From Pseudomonadota bacterium (GTDB lineage Bacteria; Pseudomonadota; Gammaproteobacteria; Pseudomonadales; Moraxellaceae), in assembly GCA_023393635.1 (NCBI GenBank), contig JAEWKT010000018.1:6567-70566 (forward strand): a stretch of DNA of 64,000 nucleotides, written 5' to 3'. Under the pieces are notes generated by a model, which worked only from the letters and a program-made list of their open reading frames with translations, made no database searches and had not been told where the DNA came from. How positions within the stretch are numbered: position 1 is the first letter of the stretch; the number at the start of each line of letters is the position of its first letter. Positions 18,224 to 26,099 of the stretch are shown in pieces. A program made the translations under genes and the position numbers.

Positions 18224-18727
18224 TCAATATACCTCCATGATCAAGCAAGTTGAGGCAGGGTTATAGCTGGTGCCTGTAGTGCAATCACCGTTAGTATTGC
18301 CATCAGTCGGTGCTGTATCTCCCCAGGCAATATACACACACTGGCGTCCATCGTTGTTACCCTGGCAGCCAATCAGGTTAATACTCATGCCTATGCCATG
18401 TGCTTTATTCACAACCTGTGCTACATCAAAGTCTGCCATTTCTGTTACCGTGCAAGCTGTGGTCATGCAGTCTGTACTAAAATCAGCTTGCTCAGCAGGA
18501 TCTGCCAACTCACTGATATAGTCGGCTAAACCCTCACGATTTACTCGTATTCTTTCTGCCATATCCCTTGCCAGATTAATAGCCTGTATTCGGGCAGTAC
18601 TTTCACTAGTGGCTTCTACGGCCTGATATTGCAGGGCAATAAACCCCAATAAACCTATTGCAAGAACTAACAATGCCACTAGCACTTCTACCAGCCCTAC
18701 ACCCTGTTGACTTTTTTTCATGGGCAA
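18224..18727 (-). CDS. pilV: type IV pilus modification protein PilV
   Basis: Minor pilin of 167 residues. The N-terminus 'SQQGVGLVEVLVALLVLAIG' is the PilV signature (Gly-Val/Ser-x-Leu-Val/Ile-Glu-Val-Leu-Val-Ala) and is cut by PilD after the first Gly. It continues with 'QAINLARDMAERIRVNREG', conserved in PilV, and has several Cys in the C-terminal domain. The start overlaps the fimT stop by 10 nt. Confidence 0.9.
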   Translation of the reverse strand: MPMKKSQQGVGLVEVLVALLVLAIGLLGFIALQYQAVEATSESTARIQAINLARDMAERIRVNREGLADYISELADPAEQADFSTDCMTTACTVTEMADFDVAQVVNKAHGIGMSINLIGCQGNNDGRQCVYIAWGDTAPTDGNTNGDCTTGTSYNPASTCLIMEVY

Positions 18728-19191
18728 CTCCCTTCAGTCACATACACAGCGCCGGTAAGTGAGACTTCGATATTCTTTGATGTACTTCCACCGCTTTTGT
18801 TACAAATGACAAAAGGCTCATCTTTAATATTAGCATCGTAATCTTTTACTGCCCCACTAAGCTGAAAAGTAATTGAAGTAGGAGAACCAGAGTTTAAAAC
18901 TGAGTCTCCCTTAGCCTCCCAGATAAACAACTTTTTGGCTGCGAAGTCTGCTTTCTCGCTACTACTTAAGTTATCAAACGATTGGTTTAATTTGACTGTC
19001 ACTTCTACCCTTTCCAAGGCAGCCTGTGCACGTGCCTGACTCAGTGTAGAAATTAACTCTTGCGTACTGCGCTTTAAGTTTTGTTTTTCTAGTATGGTTC
19101 CAAAAGAAGGCACAGCAATCATCGCCAAAATAGCAGCCACAGCAATGGTCACCATTAATTCAACAAGCGTGAAGCCGCGATTGCCCAACAT
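18718..19191 (-). CDS. fimT: minor pilin FimT/FimU (GspH family)
   Basis: First gene of the minor-pilin operon; 157 residues from the start at 19191. That ATG has AAGGTG just upstream and puts the leader 'MLGNRGFTLVELMVTIAVAA' at the N-terminus; an in-frame upstream ATG at 19272 would add 27 residues before the leader. The GspH-like body has 'LKRSTQELISTLSQARAQA' followed by a beta domain. A Cys pair near the end ('VICNKSG', 'EGSCP') is likely bonded. FimT/FimU proteins join the tip complex, and some FimT proteins bind DNA during uptake, which would fit a naturally competent lineage. Confidence 0.88.
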   Translation of the reverse strand: MLGNRGFTLVELMVTIAVAAILAMIAVPSFGTILEKQNLKRSTQELISTLSQARAQAALERVEVTVKLNQSFDNLSSSEKADFAAKKLFIWEAKGDSVLNSGSPTSITFQLSGAVKDYDANIKDEPFVICNKSGGSTSKNIEVSLTGAVYVTEGSCP

Positions 19192-19349
19192 ATATTTCAC
19201 CTTATGAGTTTCATGTTCATCCTGAACGGGTGTACACAGCATTACATTAAAAGGGATTACGCGCACAAGCAATCTATAAACGACTGACGCGCCTAAAAAG
19301 ATGATGAAGCATGCGATATAGTGTGACTACTATCACATCTTAGTAAAAA

Positions 19350-20300
19350 CTAGATTTGATCTACGGGGATACGCAATTCTTTAGGCAAGGTAAACACCAC
19401 ATTTTCTTCTCTACCTGCCAGCTCCATCGGCAGTTTTGCGCCCCATTCCTGTAAACGCTGAATAACCTGACCAATTAATACTTCTGGGGCAGAGGCACCA
19501 GCAGTTACGCCAATTTTACTATTGATATCAAACCACTCTGCTTTTAATTGATCGGCATTATCTACCAAATAGGCTTTTTTGCCCATACGCTCTGCCAACT
19601 CGCGTAAACGATTAGAATTTGAGGAGTTAGGCGAACCGACGACTAGCACCACATCGCAACGACTGGCCAGGTCACGCACCGCATCCTGGCGGTTTTGGGT
19701 GGCATAACAAATATCATCTTTGCGTGGCCCTTGTATTTTTGGAAATTTTTGACGTAGCGCATCAATCACACGTGCAGTGTCATCTAGCGATAATGTGGTT
19801 TGCGTCACAAAAGCAATATGCTCAGGATCGCGTACCTCTAGTTTTGCCACATCTTCTTCGTCTTCGACCAGATAAATGGTGCCACCTTTACTTTTATCAT
19901 ATTGTCCCATGGTGCCTTCAACTTCAGGATGACCATGATGACCAATTAATATGGCATCAATAGCGTCACGGGCGTATCGAGTAACCTCAATATGAACTTT
20001 GGTGACCAAAGGACAAGTGGCATCAAACACTTTTAGGCTGCGTTTGGCAGCTTCTTCTTGAACCGCTTTAGATACTCCATGCGCGCTAAAAATGACAATC
20101 GCATCGTCAGGTACCTGGTGAAGCTCCTCAACAAATACCGCGCCACGATTACGCAAATCATCCACTACAAATTTGTTATGAACGACTTCATGGCGCACAT
20201 AAATGGGCGGCTCAAATAACTCTAAAGCACGATTAACAATAGCAATGGCACGATCAACGCCTGCACAAAAACCACGCGGATTGGCTAATAAAATATCCAT
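19350..20300 (-). CDS. ispH: 4-hydroxy-3-methylbut-2-enyl diphosphate reductase
   Basis: Final enzyme of the MEP isoprenoid pathway, an iron-sulfur protein that yields IPP and DMAPP. The 316-residue sequence begins 'MDILLANPRGFCAGVDRAI', with the three cluster Cys in 'GFCAGV', 'DATCPLVTKVH' and 'DDICYATQNRQ'. 'RHEVVHNKFVV' and 'IGVTAGASAPEVLI' are also conserved. AAGG precedes the ATG. It is divergent from gmk and just upstream of fimT on the same strand, an arrangement seen in Acinetobacter. Confidence 0.97.
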   Translation of the reverse strand: MDILLANPRGFCAGVDRAIAIVNRALELFEPPIYVRHEVVHNKFVVDDLRNRGAVFVEELHQVPDDAIVIFSAHGVSKAVQEEAAKRSLKVFDATCPLVTKVHIEVTRYARDAIDAILIGHHGHPEVEGTMGQYDKSKGGTIYLVEDEEDVAKLEVRDPEHIAFVTQTTLSLDDTARVIDALRQKFPKIQGPRKDDICYATQNRQDAVRDLASRCDVVLVVGSPNSSNSNRLRELAERMGKKAYLVDNADQLKAEWFDINSKIGVTAGASAPEVLIGQVIQRLQEWGAKLPMELAGREENVVFTLPKELRIPVDQI

Positions 20301-20493
20301 GCTCTACCTTTATTAATCGCTAACGATTACAAATTAAAATCTTGAGGCCAGAATGCTGAAATCAGCATGCAAATAGCATAGCAACGAATGCCTGAAAAAG
20401 CCTTAGCTTGCAGAATTTTTAGCAAAAATAATGAATATAGCGCATCATTTTCGCTACACTAGCCCTTATTGCTTATCATACAGGAAAGATGTC

Positions 20494-21126
20494 ATGTCTG
20501 GTTTATTGTTTGTTGTTTCTGCTGCGTCAGGCACAGGCAAAACATCTTTGGTTAAGGCACTGCTAGAACGCACCAGTGATATTCATGTGTCTGTTTCCCA
20601 TACCACGCGGCCGCAGCGTTCTGGTGAGATTGATGGCGTTCATTATCACTTTACCAATGTGGACAGCTTCTTAAAACAGGTCAATGCCAGCGGTTTTATT
20701 GAACATGCCGAAGTGTTTGGTAATTACTATGGCACAAGCCAAGCCGAGGTTGAAAAGCAACTGGCAGCAGGGCACGATGTCTTACTAGAAATTGACTGGC
20801 AAGGTGCCCAGCAAGTACGCCGCTTATTTCCAAATTGCATTCAAATTTTTATTGTACCGCCATCGCAATATGATTTACGTGAACGACTTTCTGCGCGCGC
20901 CCAAGATCCAGTGGAGGTGATTGAGCAACGCCTTGCAGGTGCAATTACGGATATGCAGCAGTATGTTCATTTTGATTATTTAATTATTAATGATATTTTT
21001 GACCATGCCCTACATGATATTGAAAGTATTATTCATTGCTCCCGTTTAACCGTGGTACAGCAAGCCAGGCGACATCAACCGCTCATTGAAGCATTGCTGA
21101 TGCCAGAAGCCAATTCAGGACAGTAA
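20494..21126 (+). CDS. gmk: guanylate kinase
   Basis: Phosphorylates GMP to GDP with ATP. The P-loop 'SAASGTGKTSLVKALLE' and the GMP-binding segments 'VSHTTRPQRSGEIDGVHYHF' and 'LLEIDWQGAQQVR' are intact. The start at 20494 follows AGGA by a normal distance and gives 210 residues beginning Met-Ser-Gly-Leu; the frame is open to an ATG at 20431, but those 21 residues are not typical of the family. Confidence 0.96.
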   Translation: MSGLLFVVSAASGTGKTSLVKALLERTSDIHVSVSHTTRPQRSGEIDGVHYHFTNVDSFLKQVNASGFIEHAEVFGNYYGTSQAEVEKQLAAGHDVLLEIDWQGAQQVRRLFPNCIQIFIVPPSQYDLRERLSARAQDPVEVIEQRLAGAITDMQQYVHFDYLIINDIFDHALHDIESIIHCSRLTVVQQARRHQPLIEALLMPEANSGQ

Positions 21127-21175
21127 ACCTACTACGCTTGACTGCCTAGTATAATTCTAGAAATAATCCATATTC

Positions 21176-21203
21176 TTTACTATGCATATGCTATATGTAT
21201 AAT
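21176..21203 (+). promoter_or_regulatory. promoter of brnTA
   Basis: TTTACT (21176-21181) and a perfect TATAAT (21198-21203) are 16 nt apart. The palindrome GCATATGC (21184-21191) lies between them, where a BrnA dimer could bind; BrnA is known to repress its own operon. The -10 ends only 6 nt before the brnT ATG, so the transcript would have almost no leader. Confidence 0.6.
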
Positions 21204-21209
21204 TAGAGA

Positions 21210-21482
21210 ATGGAAATTACTTATGATCTAAACAAAGCCGCTATCAACAAACGAAAGCATGGCGTAAATTTTGAAGAAGCTCAAACAGCTCTGTTTGATG
21301 AGTATGCGCTGGTTCGTGAAGATATGGACAATGATGAGCAGCGTTTTATATTGCTGGGTATGTCAGCAAAACTACGTCTACTTGTTGTTGTGTACGCCAT
21401 ATGGGATGAACAAGCTGAAATCATTCGTCTTATTTCTGCCCGATTAGCCACTACTAGAGAGGAGCAAGATTATGCAAAATGA
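21210..21482 (+). CDS. brnT: BrnT-family toxin of a type II toxin-antitoxin system
   Basis: RelE-fold ribonuclease toxin, 90 residues. 'YDLNKAAINKRKHGVNFEEA' in the N-terminal part, 'DEQRFILLGMSAKLRLLVVVYA' in the middle and 'IIRLISARLATTREEQDYAK' at the end match BrnT closely, including the conserved Lys-His-Gly and the Ile-Ser-Ala-Arg. In Brucella the toxin cuts RNA and is held by BrnA. The last 11 nt overlap brnA. Type II systems spread by transfer, but the pair looks intact here. Confidence 0.92.
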   Translation: MEITYDLNKAAINKRKHGVNFEEAQTALFDEYALVREDMDNDEQRFILLGMSAKLRLLVVVYAIWDEQAEIIRLISARLATTREEQDYAK

Positions 21483-21735
21483 ATATGATTTCTCAAATGC
21501 CAAACGTGCAACTGATGTCCCTCATCTAAACAAGCTACGTGAGAGCCAAGCTCAAAAAACGCGTATTACGATTATGCTGGATAAAGAGGTGATTGAAGGT
21601 TTTAAACAGCGTGCAGCCGAGCATGGCATAGGCTATCAAACTGAGATTAATACAGCACTAAAACTCATTTTACAACAAGGATCTCTAGAGGATGTACTGC
21701 GCCGAGTCATCCGTGATGAGCTTAAGCATACTTAA
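21472..21735 (+). CDS. brnA: BrnA-family antitoxin
   Basis: Antitoxin of 87 residues with a ribbon-helix-helix DNA-binding C-terminal half: 'KTRITIMLDKEVIEGFKQRA' then 'GIGYQTEINTALKLIL', the standard BrnA pattern. The N-terminal stretch is flexible and should wrap the toxin. It overlaps the brnT end by 11 nt, with GAGGAGCAAG before its ATG. The final helix ('LEDVLRRVIRDELKH') extends beyond the core and may help dimerisation. Confidence 0.92.
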   Translation: MQNEYDFSNAKRATDVPHLNKLRESQAQKTRITIMLDKEVIEGFKQRAAEHGIGYQTEINTALKLILQQGSLEDVLRRVIRDELKHT

Positions 21736-21757
21736 AATCGAACTATTATATTCTTGC

Positions 21758-21803
21758 AGTAAGCCTGTTTTTTATAAGCAGGCTTACTATTCTTTAATTT
21801 CTT
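21758..21803 (+). terminator. intrinsic terminator after brnTA
   Basis: A 10-bp stem AGTAAGCCTG/CAGGCTTACT (21758-21767, 21779-21788) with an 11-nt loop is followed by a T-rich tail (ATTCTTTAATTTCTT). Confidence 0.7.
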
Positions 21804-21905
21804 CTGTGTGGACATAGTCATTATCAGCAATAAAACAATTTCGCCTTGCATAATGTCTCCCTTGCCCCTACATCTAACTCAGGTTTCTAAAATAAGATAT
21901 TTGCC

Positions 21906-24002
21906 ATGACTGCGTCCATTAATACCACCAACTCCACAGCGAATGCCAAAGTTCAAGAAAATATCCTGTGCCAAGCCAGCATGACTTTGCCAGATTTTGC
22001 TCATTTAAACATTCAGCAACTAACACAACAGGTTGAAGCAGCGTTAGAACATGCCAAACAACAACTTGCACATGTTCCTGCACAATTTGATAACGCTCAG
22101 CAAGCACTGGATTTAATTTTTGAGTTAGACCATGCCGAAAATAACTTACAGCAAGCATGGAGCACGTTATCGCATTTAAATGCAGTTAAAAATAGCCCAG
22201 CGTTGCGCGAGCTGTATCAACAAATCCTGCCGACTTTAAGTGATTATTATACGCAACTTGGGCAGCATCAGGGTTTATATCAAGCCTATAATCTGATACA
22301 AAACTCAGGTGATTTTAAAAATTTAAGCACTGCACAACAAGGTGCCATAAAACTCGCCATACGAGATTTTAAGTTAACAGGCGTTGCACTAGAAGGTGCA
22401 GAGAAGCAACGCTATGCGCAAATTTCAGCACGCTTGTCTGAGCTATCCTCGCATTTCTCTAACCATGTATTAGATGCCACACAAGCATGGTCTATGCCAC
22501 TTAATGAGCAGCAATTACAAGGTTTACCCGCCAGTAGCATTGCGCTATTAGAACAACTGGCGGCGCAGCGTGAACAAAGCGGTGCCATTGCCACACTGGA
22601 TTTTCCTGCTTACCTTGCCATCATGACTTATGCTAATGATCGCGCGGTGCGGGAGGCGGTATACCGTGCTTATGTTACCCGTGCATCTGAGCTTGGTGAT
22701 GCCAAGTTTGACAACAGCCCGTTAATGCAGGAAATATTGCAGCTACGCCATGAGATGGCAAACCTGCTAGGCTTTAAAAACTATGCTGAATATTCACTGG
22801 CCAGTAAAATGGCGCCTTCTGTGGCTGAGGTAAAACAGTTTTTAGTTGATTTGGCTGATAAAGCACGACAACCTGCATTGCTTGAGCTTGCGCAATTACA
22901 GCAAGAAGCCAAACAGCACGGCATTGATCAGGTTGCGCCTTGGGATACTGCGTATTTATCAGAGAAAATAAAACTGCGTGAATATAATTTATCGCAGGAA
23001 CATTTAAAGCCTTATTTCCCTGCACCCGTGGTGATTTCAGGTTTATTTGCGATTGTTGAAAAACTTTATAATATTCAAATTGAAGAAAAGCAAGCATCGG
23101 TGTGGGAACCCAATGTTCATTATTATGAAGTGAGTGAACATGGCCAAGTTATTGCTGGGTTTTACTTTGACTTATATGCCCGTAGCAATAAACGTGGTGG
23201 TGCATGGATGAGTGGTTTTCGTTCCCGTATGCGCACCAAAACCCAACTACAATTGCCCGTTGCATTTATGATCGGTAATTTTACGCCGCCTGTTGGTGAT
23301 GCGCCTGCACTACTCAGCCATGATGAACTGGTGACGCTGTTCCATGAGTTTGGTCACGGCTTGCATCATTTATTAACCGAAGTAGACGTGATTCATGTAG
23401 CAGGAACCCATGGCGTGGCCTGGGATGCCGTGGAGTTACCTAGCCAGTTTATGGAGTTCTGGACCTGGGATGAACAAGCCTTAAGTTTGGTTAGCCAGCA
23501 TTTTGAAAATCAACAGACGCTGCCTAAAGAGCTATTGCAAGCACTGCTTGCAGCACGATACTTCCAAACTGGGATGCAAACCTTACGTCAAATTGAATTT
23601 GCACTGTTTGATTTAAACCTGCATAGCACTACCCCTGCTCCAGACACGGCACAGATTCAACATATTTTAAATGATGTCCGTGAGCAGGTGGCAGTACTGC
23701 CGACAGCCAGCTATAACCGCTTTCAGCATAGCTTTAGCCATATTTTTGCTGGTGGCTATGCCGCAGGTTATTACTCTTATAAATGGGCAGAAGTATTGGC
23801 CAGCGATGCATTTGACCGTTTTGAGCAAGAAGGCTTGTTTAACGCCAACACAGGCAAAGCGTTTAGAGACGCAGTACTTGCTGTGGGTGGTAGTGTAGAT
23901 GCACTCACCGCCTTTAAAAACTTTAGAGGCCGTGAACCTGAACTTGGCGCATTATTACGCCATAATGGCTGGATCAATAGTGCTGGTACCACTGCTGTTT
24001 AA
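21906..24002 (+). CDS. prlC: oligopeptidase A (M3 metallopeptidase)
   Basis: Cytoplasmic zinc oligopeptidase of the thimet family that clears short peptides, including cleaved signal peptides. The zinc motif HEFGH is in 'VTLFHEFGHGLHHLLTEV', with the downstream Glu in 'GVAWDAVELPSQFMEFW'. 'GFRSRMRTKTQLQLPVAFMI' and the C-terminal 'FSHIFAGGYAAGYYSYKWAE' are also conserved. 698 residues is close to the E. coli protein. yheV follows, the usual gammaproteobacterial arrangement. Confidence 0.95.
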   Translation: MTASINTTNSTANAKVQENILCQASMTLPDFAHLNIQQLTQQVEAALEHAKQQLAHVPAQFDNAQQALDLIFELDHAENNLQQAWSTLSHLNAVKNSPALRELYQQILPTLSDYYTQLGQHQGLYQAYNLIQNSGDFKNLSTAQQGAIKLAIRDFKLTGVALEGAEKQRYAQISARLSELSSHFSNHVLDATQAWSMPLNEQQLQGLPASSIALLEQLAAQREQSGAIATLDFPAYLAIMTYANDRAVREAVYRAYVTRASELGDAKFDNSPLMQEILQLRHEMANLLGFKNYAEYSLASKMAPSVAEVKQFLVDLADKARQPALLELAQLQQEAKQHGIDQVAPWDTAYLSEKIKLREYNLSQEHLKPYFPAPVVISGLFAIVEKLYNIQIEEKQASVWEPNVHYYEVSEHGQVIAGFYFDLYARSNKRGGAWMSGFRSRMRTKTQLQLPVAFMIGNFTPPVGDAPALLSHDELVTLFHEFGHGLHHLLTEVDVIHVAGTHGVAWDAVELPSQFMEFWTWDEQALSLVSQHFENQQTLPKELLQALLAARYFQTGMQTLRQIEFALFDLNLHSTTPAPDTAQIQHILNDVREQVAVLPTASYNRFQHSFSHIFAGGYAAGYYSYKWAEVLASDAFDRFEQEGLFNANTGKAFRDAVLAVGGSVDALTAFKNFRGREPELGALLRHNGWINSAGTTAV

Positions 24003-24136
24003 TTGCTAAATAGCCTTGATACTAAACAATCAGCCCTCTTGCATCTTCCCTTTTACGCCTTACTCATCTTTGAAAAGGAGGTGTTTAAGAGGGATATACT
24101 ATGCATGCAAGAAATTTATTCAATCTGGAGTATGGC

Positions 24137-24361
24137 ATGTCTATTAAAAAGCGTTTTATTGCTGGGGCTCGGTGTAACCATTGCCATGCGCTGGATCGGG
24201 TGGTTTTATTTACGACCCAAGACGATGAATGGATTGAATGCATTGACTGCGGCACCAGCGAACGCCGCCCTACTCACATCGATCAGCTCGAAAATACAGT
24301 TACAAATTCACCATCAAAAGCAGATGATGTGGGTATAGTGCAGTTTAAGCCACTTCGCTAG
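24137..24361 (+). CDS. yheV: YheV-family putative zinc ribbon protein
   Basis: Small protein of unknown function that commonly follows prlC. The start at 24137 gives 74 residues starting 'MSIKKRFIAGARCNHCHALD', with GGAG upstream; the frame is open to an ATG at 24101. Two Cys pairs, 'CNHC' and 'CIDC', form a likely zinc ribbon, and 'DEWIECIDCGTSERR' is strongly conserved in this family. Confidence 0.88.
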   Translation: MSIKKRFIAGARCNHCHALDRVVLFTTQDDEWIECIDCGTSERRPTHIDQLENTVTNSPSKADDVGIVQFKPLR

Positions 24362-24399
24362 ACTCAAGTCATTAGATAACAGAAACTTGGAGAATAAAC

Positions 24400-24828
24400 G
24401 TGCAAGATCCAGAACAAACACCCAAAAGCAAACGCTGGCTGATTATGTTGGGCGTGGTGGTTGCAGCATTTTTATTGTATTACCTGGCTTCCTTTGTTAT
24501 TGGTCAACGTAGTACCGACCAAAATGAACGCCGTGATCCCCCACCTTCGTCCTCTATGAGCCAGTCCAATGAAGAAACTCAAAGTAAAGTGGATGAAAGT
24601 CAGGCTCCAGGTCATTCAATTATTGATACCAACTTGTTAACTGCACCTGTGCCAGAGGAAGCAAGTGTGGCTCAAGAAGAAATTAGCCGCCTGCAAGATC
24701 AACAAGCACAACTCACAGAGCGCAAAGCCCTACTACAAGAGCAACTGCAAGACTCTGACAAACTAATTGAGTTAAAAGAAAAATATCTTGCTGACTTACA
24801 AGCCGAAGCTGATAAAGCCACTGCTTAA
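24400..24828 (+). CDS. hypothetical single-pass membrane protein with coiled coil
   Basis: I do not recognise a named family. The 142-residue protein starts at GTG with TTGGAG upstream. A short polar N-terminus precedes one membrane helix (about residues 13-34), then a Ser/Pro/Asp-rich linker, and a strong heptad-like coiled coil near residues 88-138 (Gln, Glu, Leu, Lys). The topology suggests an inner-membrane anchor with a long periplasmic or cytoplasmic rod. It follows yheV by 38 nt and may share its transcript; a good terminator follows. Confidence 0.7.
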   Translation: MQDPEQTPKSKRWLIMLGVVVAAFLLYYLASFVIGQRSTDQNERRDPPPSSSMSQSNEETQSKVDESQAPGHSIIDTNLLTAPVPEEASVAQEEISRLQDQQAQLTERKALLQEQLQDSDKLIELKEKYLADLQAEADKATA

Positions 24829-24846
24829 TTAGGCATGCTTTTATCC

Positions 24847-24882
24847 AATCCCATAAGTTTCCATGGACTTATGGGATTTTTA
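24847..24882 (+). terminator. intrinsic terminator
   Basis: A 12-bp perfect stem AATCCCATAAGT/ACTTATGGGATT (24847-24858, 24867-24878) with an 8-nt loop, then a short T run. It ends the prlC-yheV-24400 group. Confidence 0.85.
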
Positions 24883-24975
24883 CTGTCAGTTTAAAACTTG
24901 TTGGCTTAGAATTGTCGGCTTAAAAACGCTTTGGCCTTATAATCATCTCCTTTTCACCCATATGATGAGCAAGTT

Positions 24976-25860
24976 TTGGCAATTAAGGCCCCTGTTTCTC
25001 CTTTCTCTCCAGTAGTCACTGGTTTAATTTTATTATCGCTGTCTGCTTTTTTGTTTGCCTCAATGGGCGTGTTAATCCGCCTCGCCTCTTATACGGTGGA
25101 TAACCCCACTATTGTATTTTTTAGAAATGCAATTGGCCTGCTGGTATTAACACCATTTTTGCTGACTCAAGGCGTCGATCATCTTAAAACCTCACGCTGG
25201 TGGATGCATCTGTGGCGTGCAACAGTTGGCCTTATTGCCATGTACGGTTTTTTCTATGCCATTGCTCACTTAAAGCTGAGTAATGCCATGGTATTTACCT
25301 ACTCATCACCTATTTTTATTCCTTTAGTGGCCTGGTTGTTTTTAAAAGAAAAAATGACGTTCAATATGATCATTGCTGCATCCTTGGGCTTTGTGGGCGT
25401 GATTATGGTCACTAAGCCAGACACAGGCATGTTTAACCTGTTGTCTATTATTGGATTAGGCTCCAGTTTTTTGGCAGCCATGGCATTTGTGACGGTCAGA
25501 GCCTTAACCGATACCGAACCAGTGAGCCGTATTGTGTTTTATTTTTGCCTGATCGGCACCGTGTTATCGGCAATTCCCATGCTATGGCTATGGCGTAGTT
25601 ATAGTGTGCGCGAGCTTGGCTTACTGTGCAGTGCTGGTGCCTTAGCCACTTTAAGCCAAATTTGCTTGTCAAAAGCCTATAGCTTTGCCCCCGCAGGACA
25701 AATTGGTCCAGCCAATTATCTGGCCATTATTTTTGCAGGCATTTGGGCAGCCACCCTGTGGGGTGAATATCCTGACCTAATCAGCATTGTCGGCATGCTA
25801 GTCATTTTATTGGCATTGCTACTGTGCATGCCACGTTTCTCCCGCCTATTTTCTGCTTGA
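24976..25860 (+). CDS. EamA/DMT-superfamily transporter
   Basis: Drug/metabolite-type inner-membrane exporter, 294 residues with ten predicted helices in two EamA repeats. 'LKLSNAMVFTYSSPIFIPLVAW' split over helices 3-4 and 'GVIMVTKPDTGMFNLLSIIG' are typical. The substrate cannot be told from sequence. The only reasonable start is TTG at 24976; the next Met is 30 residues in, inside the first helix. It has no co-oriented neighbour close enough to suggest an operon. Confidence 0.82.
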   Translation: MAIKAPVSPFSPVVTGLILLSLSAFLFASMGVLIRLASYTVDNPTIVFFRNAIGLLVLTPFLLTQGVDHLKTSRWWMHLWRATVGLIAMYGFFYAIAHLKLSNAMVFTYSSPIFIPLVAWLFLKEKMTFNMIIAASLGFVGVIMVTKPDTGMFNLLSIIGLGSSFLAAMAFVTVRALTDTEPVSRIVFYFCLIGTVLSAIPMLWLWRSYSVRELGLLCSAGALATLSQICLSKAYSFAPAGQIGPANYLAIIFAGIWAATLWGEYPDLISIVGMLVILLALLLCMPRFSRLFSA

Positions 25861-26040
25861 GATTGTGGTTAAAGCAGTTTTCAGACAATTCGGACAGAAA
25901 TACGCTACGCGTCTAACCATCACATCACCTGATCATGCGGCAGCACAGCAAATTTTAACCAGCAGACAGTGATCTACCTTATCAAATCAAAAAAGCAGCC
26001 AACACAAAAAAGCAGTTAGCTCAAAAAATCGACTGATAAA

Positions 26041-26066
26041 AAAACGGTGTCCTGGGACACCGTTTT
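26041..26066 (-). terminator. intrinsic terminator of the TRAP permease gene
   Basis: A 12-bp perfect inverted repeat AAAACGGTGTCC/GGACACCGTTTT with two central bases. On the minus strand it ends in seven T, after the TRAP gene stop; it may also stop plus-strand transcription from the DMT gene. Confidence 0.85.
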
Positions 26067-26099
26067 AATCACAGATTACTGTTCGCTAAAAATCAGCTT

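Noticed and set aside
25865..25972. A 35-codon GTG-started frame after the DMT transporter gene
   Set aside because: No ribosome site and no recognisable family; it may be a remnant or chance.
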